Shown: positions 12,701 to 24,967 of the stretch, piece after piece
Layout of the letters: the number at the start of each line of letters is the position of its first letter
Position numbering within the stretch: the first letter of the stretch is position 1
Source: Antedon mediterranea
Taxonomy: Eukaryota > Echinodermata > Crinoidea > Comatulida > Antedonidae
Length of the DNA stretch: 64,000 nt
NCBI RefSeq assembly: GCF_964355755.1
Contig: NC_092671.1
Coordinates: 26,968,070-27,032,069, forward strand
Direction: 5' to 3'
Translations under genes and position numbers: made by a program
The notes under the pieces: model-generated
Databases searched by the model: none
What the model was told of the DNA's origin: nothing
What the model saw: only the letters and a program-made list of their open reading frames with translations

Positions 12701-15700
12701 TTGTGTGCAGTATAATGGGGAGACACCGGGCTATGATGAATTTGCTTTACAATTTTCTGTGACCTAGAGGGCCATATTACCATTTTTTTAAGCTCAACCA
12801 TATACTTTTATGTGTAATACGATATATTTTGGATGTTATGAACAAAACACTTTAAAATCAGTGTGATTGTAATACAAAACGTATTTTATGAAATATATAT
12901 CAACAGGTCTCACAGCTGAGGTTTTAGTTGTTCATTCTTTTGATGAGCTAACAAAGAAAGCAGACCAGGTGAGCAAATTTATACATAGCACGGCAATCTA
13001 ACAACTTTGACCTCAGTATGTCTGGCTGTGACAAATACCAACAGTACTGTACTATGTACACATTCTCCACAGCACAGTGTCTATTAACCAAACATTTAAT
13101 GAAGCCAATTGGCCAATAGAAAATCATTCAAAAAGTTTAGGGTGCGTGGAACCGATTGTGTCGCTCAATAAGCTTAAGGTGCGTGGTTGTTAGATTGCCT
13201 TGTACATACCACCAGTGACATTTTAAAACATTTAATGATAATATTTGACGCAACAACAAAACATGTTTGCACGTTTTGTCATAAAGTTTAACCAGATTCT
13301 ACTATTCTGTCGAAAGTTTAGCAGCATTATGCACGACATCACCTTAAACACTTTGCGGTGTTAATCAGTCAATAAAAAAAACACAAAAGTTGGAAAAACA
13401 TAAATGCAGCAGCTGACATAAACCACTTAAACAAATGTATAATATTTAATGATTAATAGTCTTTATTCTATTATTCAAACTGATTGTTCTACTTAGCTAC
13501 ATTTAATTTTGTTTTCATATTATTATTGTTGTATTACATTTTTGTTTTTTTTAGGTGCCCAAACCTAAATTTGAAATGAAGTGTAATAGTAAAAAAGCTA
13601 AACATTTGTTTTACTTCACTTGATCATCTCTGTTTATACAGGCTAAAGGCAAAATAGTGGTTTTTAATCAGGGATACGAGGGATACCCAACTAGTGTTGC
13701 ATATCGAGATTATAGTGCGAAAGAAACAGCGAAAGTTGGCGGAGTAGCTAGCCTAATACGATCTGTTGCATCCTTCTCTATTCACAGTCCTCACACAGGT
13801 TGGCAGGTAAGCTGTACTTTAAAAATAGATAATTTATTAGTAAGCATAGTTTATTTAGCAGATTTTCAGCATTAGTATTGCTTGAATGTTTGCAAGTTTA
13901 AATCAATATGTTGTTAGGAGTGAGGATACGCAACAGTTCTTTTCAAAACTATATATGTGGTGTACTGCAAACTTGATATCAACATATTTTCAGTAATATG
14001 AGGAACAATGCTAACATGTAATAACATTTTTTTTTTATAAAGTTTTAAGTATTTCTGAAGGTTCAAATAAAATAGATGTATTTATTTTGCAGCCTGTAAA
14101 TTGCAGAAAAAAGGTTGTGGAAAATAGATTGGTGGAACCAATTCCAAAATACTTAAATAGGTTGAAATGAAGAGTTTACAATAATTCAGAATGCCTAAAC
14201 AGTACATACAACTAAACAATAACAAATATAACAGTAACAAAATACAATGCATCAAATCTAAATTTATTCAATTAATACCCTTTTCACATCAGCAAAAACT
14301 AACAACTTGTTACTTTTTAACAATTTATGCCTTTGCCAATTTATGTAAAAAGGGTTATTAAAGTTTAATATTTTCATAAATAATATTTTCCTTATTCTTC
14401 ACACACTGTACTGTATATGTAGCAGTAACATTGGTCTTTACAGGATTATGATGATAATATCAAAAAGATACCTACTGCATGTATTACTGTTGAAGATGCT
14501 GAGATGTTGGATAGAATGGCAAATAGAGGTAATATTAAATTACTGGTCTCCCTGCAATTAAAGACCATTGCACTGCGGCCCTGGGTTATCGTCTATAAAT
14601 CTTTTAACATTAGCTTCTCCCTCTAATGATTGACTCCCTCTAATTAGAGACCAAATAGGCCAATACATCTTGGATCAAAATGTATGCTTTAATATAGCTG
14701 TTACAAATTTGATTTGAAATATCACCTATAATTTATCTGTTCTGTTTTTTCTTGTGCAACTTTTGTCTCTAGGAACAAAGATTGTAATTCGTTTAAAAAT
14801 GGATGCTAAAAATCTACCTCCGGTTACGTCTCGGAACACAGTGGCTGAAATCAGAGGAAGTAAATATCCTGACGAGGTACTGTACTAATTTTTGTTTCCA
14901 AAAACACAGTAGCAAGAACCTGACTTGCAAGATGTGAAACAAACCTATCAATCCAGTTCAGCAAAGTTTCAAAATCATTTGTTTTGTTTTATTTAAATTA
15001 GGTTGTGTTAATATCAGGTCATCTTGATAGCTGGGATGTGGGTCAGGGTGCAATGGACGACGGTGGTGGCGCTTTCATATCATGGCAGGTAATGATTTTT
15101 CAGAATTCGTATTTTCATTTTTATTTTTTTTTAGAAAATCTTTTTTTTTTTTTGTGGCTTGCACTACCTTTATTATTATTATTATTTAAAGTCACAATAC
15201 AAACTTGTTACTTCTCAATTTAACATCAACAGTGATGTTATTCATGTTTTAATTTATTTATTAAAAAAATTGAAAATAATATCAATAATTATACACATTC
15301 ATATGCACTTTTAAAAAATAAAAAATATATATCATTTAATAAATCATTACCTATAAGCAAGAGTTTTTTCTTTCTTACACCTTTATTTGAATTAATAATT
15401 TATAATACTCACAGAGCTTGTAATTTGCAATGACTAAACTATGTATGTCACTTCATTATGCATGTGTCCTCACTCCTCACCTCACCTTAGGTCCAGACTA
15501 CATATCGATTGACCTGACCTACGTTGGTTCTTGGTTGTCGCAAATCAAATGCTTCCTATTGTTAACTCTGTTAAAGCTCTACAACTTTATGTGACAAAAA
15601 AAATGTGATGTGACCATATATGGACATGATGACGTCATATCACTATTATCATTTGGGCACATACTCACTTGTCAAACTAGTTTGATAGTGTAGACCAAGC

Positions 15701-17978
15701 TTAAGGCGCTGTAAAAACTTTGACCTAGCTATATACTTGTACATTATTCATAACAGGTTTCAAAGACATTTTAAGCAAAGCATTGGGATAAAATAATGTG
15801 TTTACTTATGTATTTGTGTTTGCTAGGCGTTGTCTATTATGCAGCAGCTTGGTTTACGCCCAAAGCGTACTGTAAGAGCAGTGCTGTGGACAGCTGAAGA
15901 AGTTGGCTTAGTTGGTTCACAACAATATTATCAGAGGCACAAGGTAACAAAACTGAGGTTTGAGCACGTATCAATTTTTTAAAGCACTTATTATTATACA
16001 ATAAATTAAATACCGTATTTATTAGAAAAAATTCCCTGTTTTGAGTAAGCAGTCATCGTTAAATTTACTCCCAGCTGGGAGAAACGAATTTGAGTATCGA
16101 CCCATCCGCACTGAGTCTACCGCTTCTACCAATGTGGCAGTGAGGAAGATCAGGATGAAGGGGGTGGCACTCTTCTTCAATCGTTCACGGTAGCAAATCG
16201 TAGACTGACTCCATCGGCGACAACGAGCCAATCACTCCTATTTCTCTTTCCAACACCTTACATATACAGCCCTTATCTCCCTTGGTTATATGCCCACCCC
16301 AACCTAACAAACAATAATCCCAGATTAAAAAAATAACAGATGAATAAAACAGTATGCTAAATAATTGCATAAACGAGTTAATGTAAATACTGCAGTAACT
16401 GCAGGAGAATAATTTTTGACATAAGCCCATAATGAGGTTTTCATTTTTGCTATTACTCTGTAAGGAAATTAAATCTTAATGAATCCATTGATTTGTCTTG
16501 TAGGTTAACATAAGCAACTATGATTTTGTAATGGAATCGGATATGGGAACATTTAAGCCTTATGGCATTCAGTTTAAAGGTTAGATCTCCATATCACACA
16601 CATAATTATTATCATCATAACTTATCGTGAGGGTACCTCCCTTGATTGTCAGCATATGCTGTTTAGGGTCACCATCTATAAACAAGGTTAAATAAATAAA
16701 TCATATTTTATATATTTTTGCAATTTCTGTCACCAAGTCAGTTTTATTGCTGACATTTTATAAACAGCATATTATTTTTCTATTTATTTTCTATTTATAT
16801 AATTACAATATCTTGACAGGGGCTGGTTAAGCACATCAAAAGATGACAGTTTTGTATAATTACAATATCTTGACAGGGGCTGGTTAAGCACATCAAAAGA
16901 TGACAGTTTTATTATTTTTGCTTTTCCGCTACACAAATAACCATGTGTGGTTTCAAACAATGCTCCAAATCATGTGAATAAATTTGCATTGTTTTTTTTG
17001 TTGCAAACAAAACCGTTGCATTTGCTCAAACATATTCACTTAGTGTGAATCAGGCTTTGTTGTCTTTTTAACACAGGTTCACAAGATGCAACAGCAGTTA
17101 TGAAGGAAGTTGTAAGCTTGTTATCATCGATAAATGCAACAACGCTAAGTGACGATCCTGAGGGTGGTGATGTATCATTCTGGATTCAAAATGGGGTCCC
17201 AGGTGGCAGCCTTTTAAATGAAAATCAACGATACTTTTGGTTTCATCATTCTGATGGTATGATATTGAATTTTTCTTTTTGAATCTAGTCTATCACTTAC
17301 CATAATTAATAGAATCAATGCCCCGCTTTGAATTAATATCATTTTGAATAAACGCCCCAAAGGCCTTATTTATTTCCTTGAATGAATGCCCCGCCACATG
17401 CATATACACAATATTATATTACAACACATTTTTATTTAGAGTAGAATTCGGGTCTGTTTCTGCTGCATAATGCAAATTAACCGTTTATTTTTAAATGGAT
17501 TGAAAATAACAATACCGCGTTTCTGCTTAATTTGTGCTCCGAAATAACTGGTTAAATCAATGGGTGGTCGTTGACAACAATTTAGAAAGTTAGAATTACC
17601 CAAAAAGCAATTGGTCCTGGCGGTTAATTCAAACGTTACTGCCGTGTAGTTGACTCGGGGTCAGCAGCTATCAATCAAATAACCGTTATTTTGTGTTGTA
17701 GCTAAAAGTTTCCCAGCGATAACTGGTTAAATGGAGTTCTGACACTGAATTGAATGGGTGTTTTTAACCGGTTATTCTGCGCTGCCTTTTACCCGGTTAC
17801 CACAAATTTGTCCTGTTATTAATTGTAATATTTTTACCTAATACAATATGTTTTATCTATATATTTCACAGGTGACACAATGTCTGTGCAGAGTTCGTAT
17901 GAAATGGACTTGTGTGTAGCCGTGTGGACTGTTGTAACTTATGTTATTGCTGATTTGGATGAAATGTTACCTCGATAA
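6762..17978 (+). CDS. CPQ: Carboxypeptidase Q (plasma glutamate carboxypeptidase), 14 exons
   Basis: A secreted or lysosomal M28-family zinc dipeptidase. Exons: 6762-6804, 6918-7001, 8191-8322, 11658-11719, 12167-12272, 12907-12968, 13642-13806, 14444-14528, 14773-14876, 15002-15088, 15827-15943, 16504-16579, 17077-17256, 17872-17978. All introns are GT-AG and the phases agree throughout, giving 469 residues (human enzyme about 472). Residues 1-25 form a hydrophobic signal peptide. Family landmarks: [54 protein letters not shown]. The zinc ligands are all present: His288 (SGHLDSWD), Asp300 (AMDDGGG), Glu334 (WTAEE), Asp362 (MESD), His432 (FHHSDGD). The protein ends in EMLPR. The start was chosen because it gives the signal peptide and a strong donor. 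No neighbour suggests a shared pathway. Alternative splicing cannot be judged. Confidence 0.97.
7152..8167 (-). mobile_element. TIR repeat in CPQ intron 2, split by a LINE fragment
   Basis: The ends at 7152-7177 and 8141-8167 are imperfect inverted repeats around ATATTGTC. The parts at about 7195-7390 and 8055-8150 are the reverse complement of the dispersed repeats at 21403-21745 and 50230-50574, sharing the ATTGGCTGGCAGCCAA-type block and the CACTTCCGTAGAAAAA block. The middle part missing from those copies' order is occupied by a LINE 3' end, so this is a non-autonomous DNA element with a later insertion. The superfamily is not clear. Confidence 0.55.
7383..8053 (+). mobile_element. 3' fragment of a CR1/L2/Rex1-type LINE
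   Basis: A reading frame starting near 7400 gives [13 protein letters not shown], then [16 protein letters not shown], then [12 protein letters not shown], the usual C-terminal end of a non-LTR reverse transcriptase. A frameshift near 7725 moves it to DPTHPLHY, and it ends in [13 protein letters not shown]. The 3' end is AATAAAATTTC followed by TTGAATC repeats. The palm domain and endonuclease are missing, so it is a dead, 5'-truncated copy. Confidence 0.8.
8762..10154 (-). mobile_element. Helitron-like non-autonomous element, copy A
   Basis: Read on the minus strand, the unit ends AATTCGTCATAGTGACGAAT, then TAAATCTAG, then T. A 9-bp-stem hairpin shortly before CTAG with an A/T target is the expected Helitron 3' end. 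The unit is highly similar to the next one (10155-11579) over its full length. It contains a degenerate tRNA-like block near 9090-9165 and CpG-rich words such as GCGCGCGTACGCATGCG. The opposite end is an (AATAA)n run, which is unusual for a Helitron, so the class is provisional. It lies in CPQ intron 3. Confidence 0.5.
10155..11579 (-). mobile_element. Helitron-like non-autonomous element, copy B
   Basis: Head-to-tail partner of copy A. CTAG is at 10155-10158 with the same hairpin just inside, and the unit ends in an (AATAA)n run. The tRNA-like block recurs near 10505-10570. Differences from copy A are scattered substitutions and small indels, so the two were probably amplified together or inserted one beside the other. 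Confidence 0.5.
11598..11626. repeat. Perfect 13-bp-arm palindrome at Helitron junction
   Basis: AGGTTATATGCAT (11598-11610), a 3-base spacer ATC, then ATGCATATAACCT (11614-11626). The arm sequence also occurs just inside the hairpin end of copies A and B, so this looks like two element ends joined in opposite orientation. Confidence 0.7.
12273..12906. other. CPQ intron 5, eroded repeat
   Basis: Contains TATTTATTCGAATAAACG and ACGCCCC blocks near 12280-12380. Similar blocks occur near 17310-17400 and 34930-34980, so this is a dispersed AATAAACGCCCC repeat. No exon is seen. Confidence 0.4.
14272..14361. repeat. Small TIR repeat (about 90 bp) in CPQ intron 7
   Basis: TTAATACCCTTTTCACAT at the left is mirrored by ATGTAAAAAGGGTTATTAA at the right, with an AT-rich core. 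A minimal MITE is possible, but the arms are simple in composition. Confidence 0.35.
15574..15702. repeat. Palindromic MITE, AAGCTCTGTCTACACTATC family
   Basis: The right arm ends TTTGATAGTGTAGACCAAGCTT, the inverse of the family's left arm, and GTGACAAAAAAAATGTGATGTG follows the left arm. Here the left arm has lost part of its tip. Related copies are at 22878-23009, 41205-41290 and 61961-62108. It lies in CPQ intron 10. Confidence 0.65.
16798..16911 (+). repeat. 57-bp perfect tandem duplication
   Basis: The 57 bases at 16798-16854 are repeated without change at 16855-16911 (TCTTGACAGGGGCTGGTTAA is in each). Identity of the copies implies a recent event. It lies in CPQ intron 12. Confidence 0.9.
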
Positions 17979-18659
17979 CATAATTCAATCATAATAATAT
18001 TATTTATTTTAATCACTTTTCAGTCCAAGAAGAACCTACATTTTTTGGTATAGACATAATTCCGTAAAACCTTTAAAGAAGCCCTTCTTGTTTTAAGACT
18101 CTTGGGTCAGTTTTTTTTCGAGATGGTCTTCCTTTCAAGAACAAAAGAGGGACAAATTGGACAATATTGATGTATACGAAATTCAGCAAAAGTTTGGCCT
18201 ATCAACATGAAAACTCAAATGTCATTATTTACCTATTGATATATTTCATCCTAAGACTATCAAATCAACTGTATTTGTTACAGTACATGGAATAAGAAAA
18301 AAGGAATTAGTCTGTTTAAGATTATTAGATAATATTGTATAACGCTCACGTTTGGTTTATTAGAATATACATTTTTATTTATTTGTTTAACCATTTTCTT
18401 TTTATTTTTATTATAAAGTAAGATTGCTTGTAGGAGATCAACAAAAGAAGAAGCCAAATTAAATTCATGTAACTAGTAGTTATAAAAATAATATATTTAT
18501 TTGCTTTAACCAATTTCTGATAATATTATACATTTTAATGATTTGTAGAAAAATAGTTAATTTCAAAGTACATTGTGATATTTCGTAAAAACGATTATTG
18601 AATTGAAAATTATTATTAGATTGATTGCATTTTATTAAAATAATGTAATTTCTTTATGG
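17979..18659 (+). other. CPQ 3' flank / probable 3' UTR
   Basis: AT-rich sequence after the CPQ stop. No strong AATAAA was found close to the stop, so the cleavage site is not assigned. Confidence 0.4.
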
Positions 18660-19640
18660 GACAGCTGAGTGAATTACAAAGTGTTGATCCTGATGGTACA
18701 GCCGATGTTAATATTCCATGGCCTTGGTACGATACCGATATATTTTGCCACTCTCCGCATAACGAAGATTCGGATGTTTCTCTGTTGTGGTAATAAATAC
18801 ACAAATTGCTTTGCCATTCTCAGCTGAATGAAACACTCGACTAAGTAGTGTAACCGTCAAAATCATACGTATCAACAACGGCCAATTCGATTGCGGCATG
18901 AATTCAGAATGTGATCCAACTGGGGCATATACATCATTTTGAAAGCTGGTGATGTAATGATGACTTCTGACGAAATATGATAGGCACAAAGCTCGAGAAG
19001 TGTCACTATCTTCACCTAGGAGAGGCATTACGGCAGTTTGCCGGCTCATGCTGGGAATAACGAGATGCATTAAACCACACAGGGCTTGGTAAATATGGTA
19101 TAGCAACCAGTATGCACCAGATGCTGGTGTTTCATTTAATGTTGTCACACTTTGGTTCTCAACACCATTGCTGTCAGCAAATAGCATCCAAATTCTGGTA
19201 AGCAATACAAAGATTAATCGGGCTTGTTCACTTTCAAAGATCATATGCACTGAAGACTGTAAAGGCTTATAACCAGCTTGTTGTAGTAGATGGCCGATAT
19301 GCAATGATGCTGTTGATAGACACGCTGGTCATCTGCTGGGTTTCAATCGCACAATGTGTTTTCATGACGGCTCTTGCATGGACTGAACCAACATTCTTTA
19401 CCACAGAGTTGGCAAACTGACCTTTAACAAGTGGTTGAATGAGTGATGGAACCGATTTGATTGCGTCCATGTTAAACTCTTTCTAATGATGTTTAGTGCG
19501 GCAATGTGATCAGGTTCTGAATTGGCATTGGAAATGTTATCGTTCTGCTGACAGCTGTTGTCCAAGATGACCAGAGCTCTGGCGTATTGATGTCCAACGT
19601 TGGGTCTGGGGTTTTACCAATGAAGTCACGTCATCGGAAC
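18660..19640 (-). pseudogene. Intronless, frameshifted coding fossil, unidentified
   Basis: On the minus strand, about 1 kb has protein-like composition but no introns and at least three frame changes. One frame is open from about 19630 to 19430 (contains ARALVILDNS), a second from 19470 to 19267 (contains GQFANSVVKNVGSVHARAV), a third from 19304 to 18708 (contains ETPASGAYWLLYHIYQ and PSMSRQTAVMPLLGEDS), and the tail moves to a fourth stretch with CGEWQNISVSYQGHGIL. Base composition is visibly less AT-rich than its flanks. I do not recognise the protein. A retrocopy of a host gene or an old integrated viral gene would both explain the lack of introns and the decay. Confidence 0.5.
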
Positions 19641-21240
19641 TACTTTTTAAACAAAGTATTAAAACGAGAGTGCCTGTTGGTAAATAACATCCAATTATTT
19701 AAAAATTCCTATACCAGATTAATGTTTCTTTTATTTTAATTTCGGATGTTGTACCTTTATGTGTAAAAAAAGAAATAGTATATTTATCTTTTTTTACCAC
19801 TCCTTTTAAATATATTTCTTAGTCGTCCGGGCATAATCTATAAGAACGATGTACTGTGTACTTGATCTATTATTTATAAATGATACATAAAATAATATAT
19901 TGGTTGATAATAAATATGAAAGTTAAAATAAATATTAACAACATTTAATTAAATAAATTTTTTACCAAAATCAATTTTCTGGTAACTTATTGAACTTGAA
20001 ATGTCTGTATTCAATACAAATAATATAAAATGTAAATATAAACAGGGGTATTTTTCCACAAAATGGGAAAAATTTTCATGGGATACACTAGGCCTATGCC
20101 TATTTGCCATCAACTGCAGCTGGCATATAGGCTAGTTTGGGAACTTCAAGAAAAATGGGTTATTCGCACCTTCGAACTCACCCATCCCCTCCCCTCCCTA
20201 CCAATTCAAGTCGGCCCCGGCCCTCCCTAAATTTTGCAAATTAAAATGCAAAAGATGAGACACTATTTTCAGTTGGGCACTTTATTTTTTTTTACTTATT
20301 ATATATTTACGCTGCGGATTAATATTGAAAATATGCGTTTTCAGGCGAGAATATTTCAAAATAACAGTACCTCTAGATAGGTGTCTAGAAATCGCATTCT
20401 TTTTAAAAATCTTACAACTTCGTCAAATCAGACTCATGGTTAATTCAAGTTGAGACTGAGGTGGTGGATCCTGTGGCTGTATTCACACTTAGGCTAAGGG
20501 TAATACTTACCCTTGAAATTAAGAATTCCCTTAACAAAGTGAAACACTTTAGGGGCATTCACATTCACTTACTTACCTAAGGAAAATACTTAATTTAAAT
20601 AATCATTAATATTTATGAGTTTCCACTTCTATCCAATCACATGGCCTACATGCTATTATTAACAAACCAAACTTCTGTGTAGGCAACCCTCTGTGTTTAG
20701 GCATACATATCCTAGGCTGGTTGCGATACTGGGCATAGCATCTCTACCTAGACTCTGAATGTCAAAAAATAGGAAAAGGAAAATAGACCAAGTTAAGGAT
20801 TTCAAATAACTTTAAACCTTGAGTATGTCGAGTGAGTGAACAGACTTGTCAGTAGTGGAGTTTTGGCTACCACTTCAATGGTCCTGGGTCCTGGACCCGT
20901 CACATGTCAGGATTTTTTCTAAGGACAAAATTTACAACTACACTCCCACAGACTTGTAATAAGACTTTGTTTATGTAGAGCATATTGTGTATATGTTTGT
21001 CTTGTGAACCTCTGAGGGTCCCTAATGATCAGCATTGCTGGATGGATCACCCTCAAATATAAAATATAAATATAAATATGGTTCTATCTAAAATTATTCA
21101 GTACGCTAACACTACTATCAATTGTAGTCAGTTATTTACCAACTGAGCTTTAATTGATTGAATTCTACTTTATAAAAGGGTCTTTTATATGTATTTTACT
21201 GCTCCCCCCGTTTAAAAAATCCTCAATCCGTGCTTATGTT
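19641..21240. other. Intergenic, no gene seen
   Basis: AT-rich, with a few AGGCCTA words and a block near 20470-20590 with repeated CTTACCCTTGAAATTAAG-like words. No supported exon. Confidence 0.45.
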
Positions 21241-21346
21241 GCCGTTCGACACTACGGGGCGCCGTTCCACACTACGGGGGGGGGGGGGGGGGCGTTCCAC
21301 ACTACGGGGCGCCGTTCCACACTACGGGGCGCCGTTCGACACTACT
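21241..21346 (+). repeat. 20-bp minisatellite, 5 units
   Basis: GCCGTTCCACACTACGGGGC is repeated five times with C/G variants at one site. The second junction is expanded by a run of about 17 G. Confidence 0.9.
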
Positions 21347-21402
21347 CGTTTTTTCTTACAAACCATGGTGTAAAAGACAAACTATAGTTTAGACAAACCA
21401 TG

Positions 21403-21745
21403 GTTGTTTAAAGACATGAAAAAACATGAAAATTGATAAAATTAAATCAGACTTTGAATAGGTTATTTTGTAGTTTTAATCAAGTTAATCACTTCCGTAG
21501 AAAAAAATAATGTTTTCACTTACAAAATGACAAAATAAATGGTTAAATTCAACCAAAAACCCATTGGCTGGCAGCCAAATTGACTATTTTTCGCTTTAAA
21601 TTACAGTTTTTTAGGTAAATACATTTTCGTATTCGATCCAAATTTTAGTCAAAGTGGTTGAACTATTAGGTGACATTAAAATGGCATATTCAATTTAAAA
21701 AAAATGTAAGTATTATTTTTTCAGGAGCACAATATTTAATTTGTT
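21403..21745 (+). repeat. Dispersed repeat, plus copy 1
   Basis: It shares ATTAAATCAGACTTTGAA, TCACTTCCGTAGAAAAAA, CCATTGGCTGGCAGCCAA and GTGACATTAAAATGG blocks, in the same order, with 50230-50574, and in reverse with 7195-8150. The ends are worn. Confidence 0.75.
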
Positions 21746-22877
21746 GTCGTGGTATAGGCCTATACTGTACAACATTGGTTTGTCTTTTTACACTGAACCA
21801 TTTTATCAATAAAAAGACAAACCACAGTAATTTATGGTATGACTACTTATATTACTATTTTATTTATTACTAGCAATTATACCCGCCCCAGGGCGGGTTT
21901 CAACATTGATTTAAAACCTTCTCAGTACATAACTGTATACCACTCACCTACCTCCATCCCTCTTCAATAACATAACACTCTTTTTTTTTAAACAAATTCT
22001 TCCCAGGACAACTTCAGCTTCAAAATGAGAGTGGTATACATAGCTGTGATAGGCCTATGGTTTAAGTACGTTGTAAACTGTGTAAATGAATAGGTGTCAC
22101 TGATAATTAAAATCTAATTTTGGTATTGCAGCCCCCAGCCTTCTTTCTCTTCTAACCATCCCAGCCACAATTAACTAACCTTAACTCTACTCCAGGACAG
22201 TTCAAATGTAGTAACTTTTCCTAGTACAATTCCAATCATATACTTCATTACGCCAGTATTTCCGCTCCCCCTTCTCTCCCCTCCTTCCTCCTCCCTCAAC
22301 ATACCCAAGATACTGGGTGATGTATTTAGACGGTTCCAGTAGGCCTACTATTTAATAATAATGTTAGCCATCACTCCCAACCCATAATCCCTCAGTGGCA
22401 GTTTTCAAATGTAGTTTAAAACATTCCCAGTACAGTTTCAGTCATGGTGATAGGCCTACAACCCCTCCCAGCCCCTTCCCAGTGATAATTAAAATAATAA
22501 TAATTAACAATTTTCCTATCATTTTGATACTCGATATGTTAGGTTGGTTACGTGCAGTAACAAAAATTTGTATAACGAACAAACAAACAAACAGACAAAC
22601 TCTCTCACTTATAATATCGATAGATAGATCGATAGATGGTGTGTGTAATACAGAATAGGTAGTGTATCGGACGGCTAATTTGTTTTTTATCGAAAACTAT
22701 GGTTTGTAAAAGACGCAAATTGAATGTTCAAACATTGTTAAAATTGCAAAAAGTTACTCAACTTGTACTTGTCCTACTAATCGAATTAGATTTTGAGAAG
22801 AGTTAAAATAACGCAAATCTGACACTGTGGTATTAACTATTAGACAAACACTAGGCCTATAGTTTGTAGAGCATAAA
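21746..22877. other. Intergenic, no gene seen
   Basis: Contains pyrimidine-rich stretches near 22130-22300 and a short GATA/ATCGATAG repeat near 22615-22640. No exon supported. Confidence 0.45.
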
Positions 22878-23009
22878 GCTCTGTCTACACTATCAAACTT
22901 TACGTGACAAAAAATGTGGTGTGCCCATAATGAGTTGGACACGATGATTACCATATTTGGGCACATCACACTTTTTTTGTCACGTAAAGTTTGATAGTGT
23001 ACACAGAGC
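22878..23009. repeat. Palindromic MITE, best copy of its family
   Basis: GCTCTGTCTACACTATCAAA, ACTTTACGTGACAAAAAA at the left is mirrored by TTTTTTTGTCACGTAAAGT, TTTGATAGTGTACACAGAGC at the right, leaving a short centre. The whole unit of about 130 bases can fold into one hairpin. Confidence 0.8.
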
Positions 23010-23360
23010 ATACAAATAAACGATGAGTCAAAATACAAACACTTGGTGTTTATAAAAAACAAAATGGTTTGTAAAATACGAACTATGGTTTAAAAATACA
23101 AGTTTGTTAAAGACATGGTCTGTATAGCAGGCCCGTATGCAGCATTTATAATGGGGGGGGGGGTGCGAGCGAAGCGAGCAACAATGGCTGGGGGCCAGGG
23201 GGACGCCAAGGGCCCCCGGTGAGGGTCCAGGGGCCGAAGGCCCTGGCAAAATTTGCGTTATTTGACGTTCTAAAGACTGATTTAAGACTCTCTGTTGTGG
23301 CTTGGGCTAGTTGAACGATGGACACCAGAACTTAACGCTTTCATGATGAGGCCAACTCAG

Positions 23361-24507
23361 CAGGGGTGGCGCCAGGATCTTCCCGACGCAGGGGCTACAT
23401 TCCCCGACGAGGGGGCTATGCGAGCGAAGTGAGCATCATCACTAGGCTGAGGGGGCCAGGGGGCCGCCAAGGGCCCCCGGTGGGGGTCCAGGGGGCGAAG
23501 CCCCCGGAAGCAACGCGTTCTAGCGTCATTTGAGGTCTTTTTAATCAGATTTAGGGTAGCCATTTTTTCCATTTTTTATAATGCATAAATAAAATACTGC
23601 GTGCAAAAAAACGATGCGCGATGACTGTTTCAATCCATATTTTTCAATTTAAAAAATAAAAGTTCAAAGAAAATTTAGAAAAATAGAGTTGGAGGTCCCA
23701 GAAATTGGACTTATTATACTTCAAAACATGAAAAAAATATATAAGTCCCTATCATGGGTTGTGACTGAGCTAAGAAATGTTTGAAAAATAGAGATGTTAG
23801 GTCCCGGAAAATGTACTTCTTGTTCTTCGAAATATGACCAGCTTTATTGTTGGGGCTGAGCTAAGAAAATGTTTAAAACTAGAGCTGCAGGTCTTCAAAA
23901 AATTTCATTTTATACTTTGGAAACATCAGGCCTAGAGGCTTAAAAAACGCAAGCGTAGACCTTTTTCAGTCGGGGAAATAAGTTTATTCCTCCCAGGTGT
24001 ATGCATGCGTACCATCTGGACTTCCGAGTGGTGAGAAATTCATGACATGCAGTTACAGGATATTGAAAATGTAATAACTATAGCTATAATGTTGGCTAAG
24101 CGAAAATGGCATGTTTTTGTTGTTTAGTAATGGATGAAAAATTTATTTTAGGTGCCCCACGGTACAGAAGGTTACTTGTAAATTAAAAAATTGGTGAACA
24201 AACGAACAATTAACATAATTCGTTTTTGTAAGCCAACTATCAAAATGGTTATGAACGAGTTAAAAAGGTTTTATGAAACAGAACAATTTATTTATCATCA
24301 GAATTTTGAGGACAGTATTTTTAATAGAAAATGGATAAAATTAGAAGAATTTATAAATCAAATATAAAATGGTTTATAGAGTAGAATAATTTTTATGAAC
24401 CTTTATTTAATTTGTTAGATGGATATCTTTGTTGTTTTTGTTTGTTGCTTTTTATTTTAATTTTTTATTTGATTATGTTTTTCCTTTGTAATGTATTATA
24501 TGATGAA

Positions 24508-24546
<39 letters not shown>

Positions 24547-24967
24547 ATTCGTTTTTGCTGTAGTGTAGCGTACGTCGACGCAGTACACGACGTAACCGTC
24601 GGTAAACTTCGCCTGGAAAATAACACATTACACATTTTGGTCCCTGGATGAAACTTGATATCACGCGTCTCGACCCAACGTTGAACGATTCGTACAAAGG
24701 GATACCGCCAGACAAGTGCGTACCTAGCTAATGTTTAGTAGTAAGTTAGATCGCTGGCAATAATGAATGCATAAAAATGCATATTAGCCCTCTGACGTAC
24801 TCTCACGGTCAATGGAACGTCGTGGTTTTTTACTGTATATTATATTCCCCGACAAAAAGTACCCGTGTTCCCCGACGGGGGGAGGGGGGGGGGGGGGGGC
24901 TAGGCTCCCCGACGAGGGGGATAGAGCCCCCGTAGCCCCCCCCCCCCCCCCGCTGGCGCCAACACTG
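23361..24967. mobile_element. hAT-type non-autonomous element with perfect 8-bp TSD
   Basis: The left end CAGGGGTGGCGCCAG (23361) and right end CTGGCGCCAACACTG (to 24967) are inverted with two mismatches in 15. CAACTCAG at 23353-23360 is repeated at 24968-24975 as an exact 8-bp target duplication, the hAT signature. Inside the left end is a GC-rich block (GGGGGTCCAGGGGGCGAAGC) also present at 23165-23260, then three diverged units of about 115 bp. No transposase frame is present. Confidence 0.85.
24229..24543 (+). mobile_element. 5'-truncated poly(A) LINE tail with 14-bp TSD
   Basis: ATAATTCGTTTTTG occurs at 24215-24228 and, exactly, at 24544-24557. Between them is a 315-bp insert ending in about 35 A. 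The insert opens with a short frame (NELKRFYETEQFIYHQNF, then KWIKLEEFI, stop) like the last residues of a LINE ORF2, followed by a T-rich 3' UTR. Poly(A) and a long duplication point to target-primed reverse transcription. It lies inside the hAT element. Confidence 0.85.
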
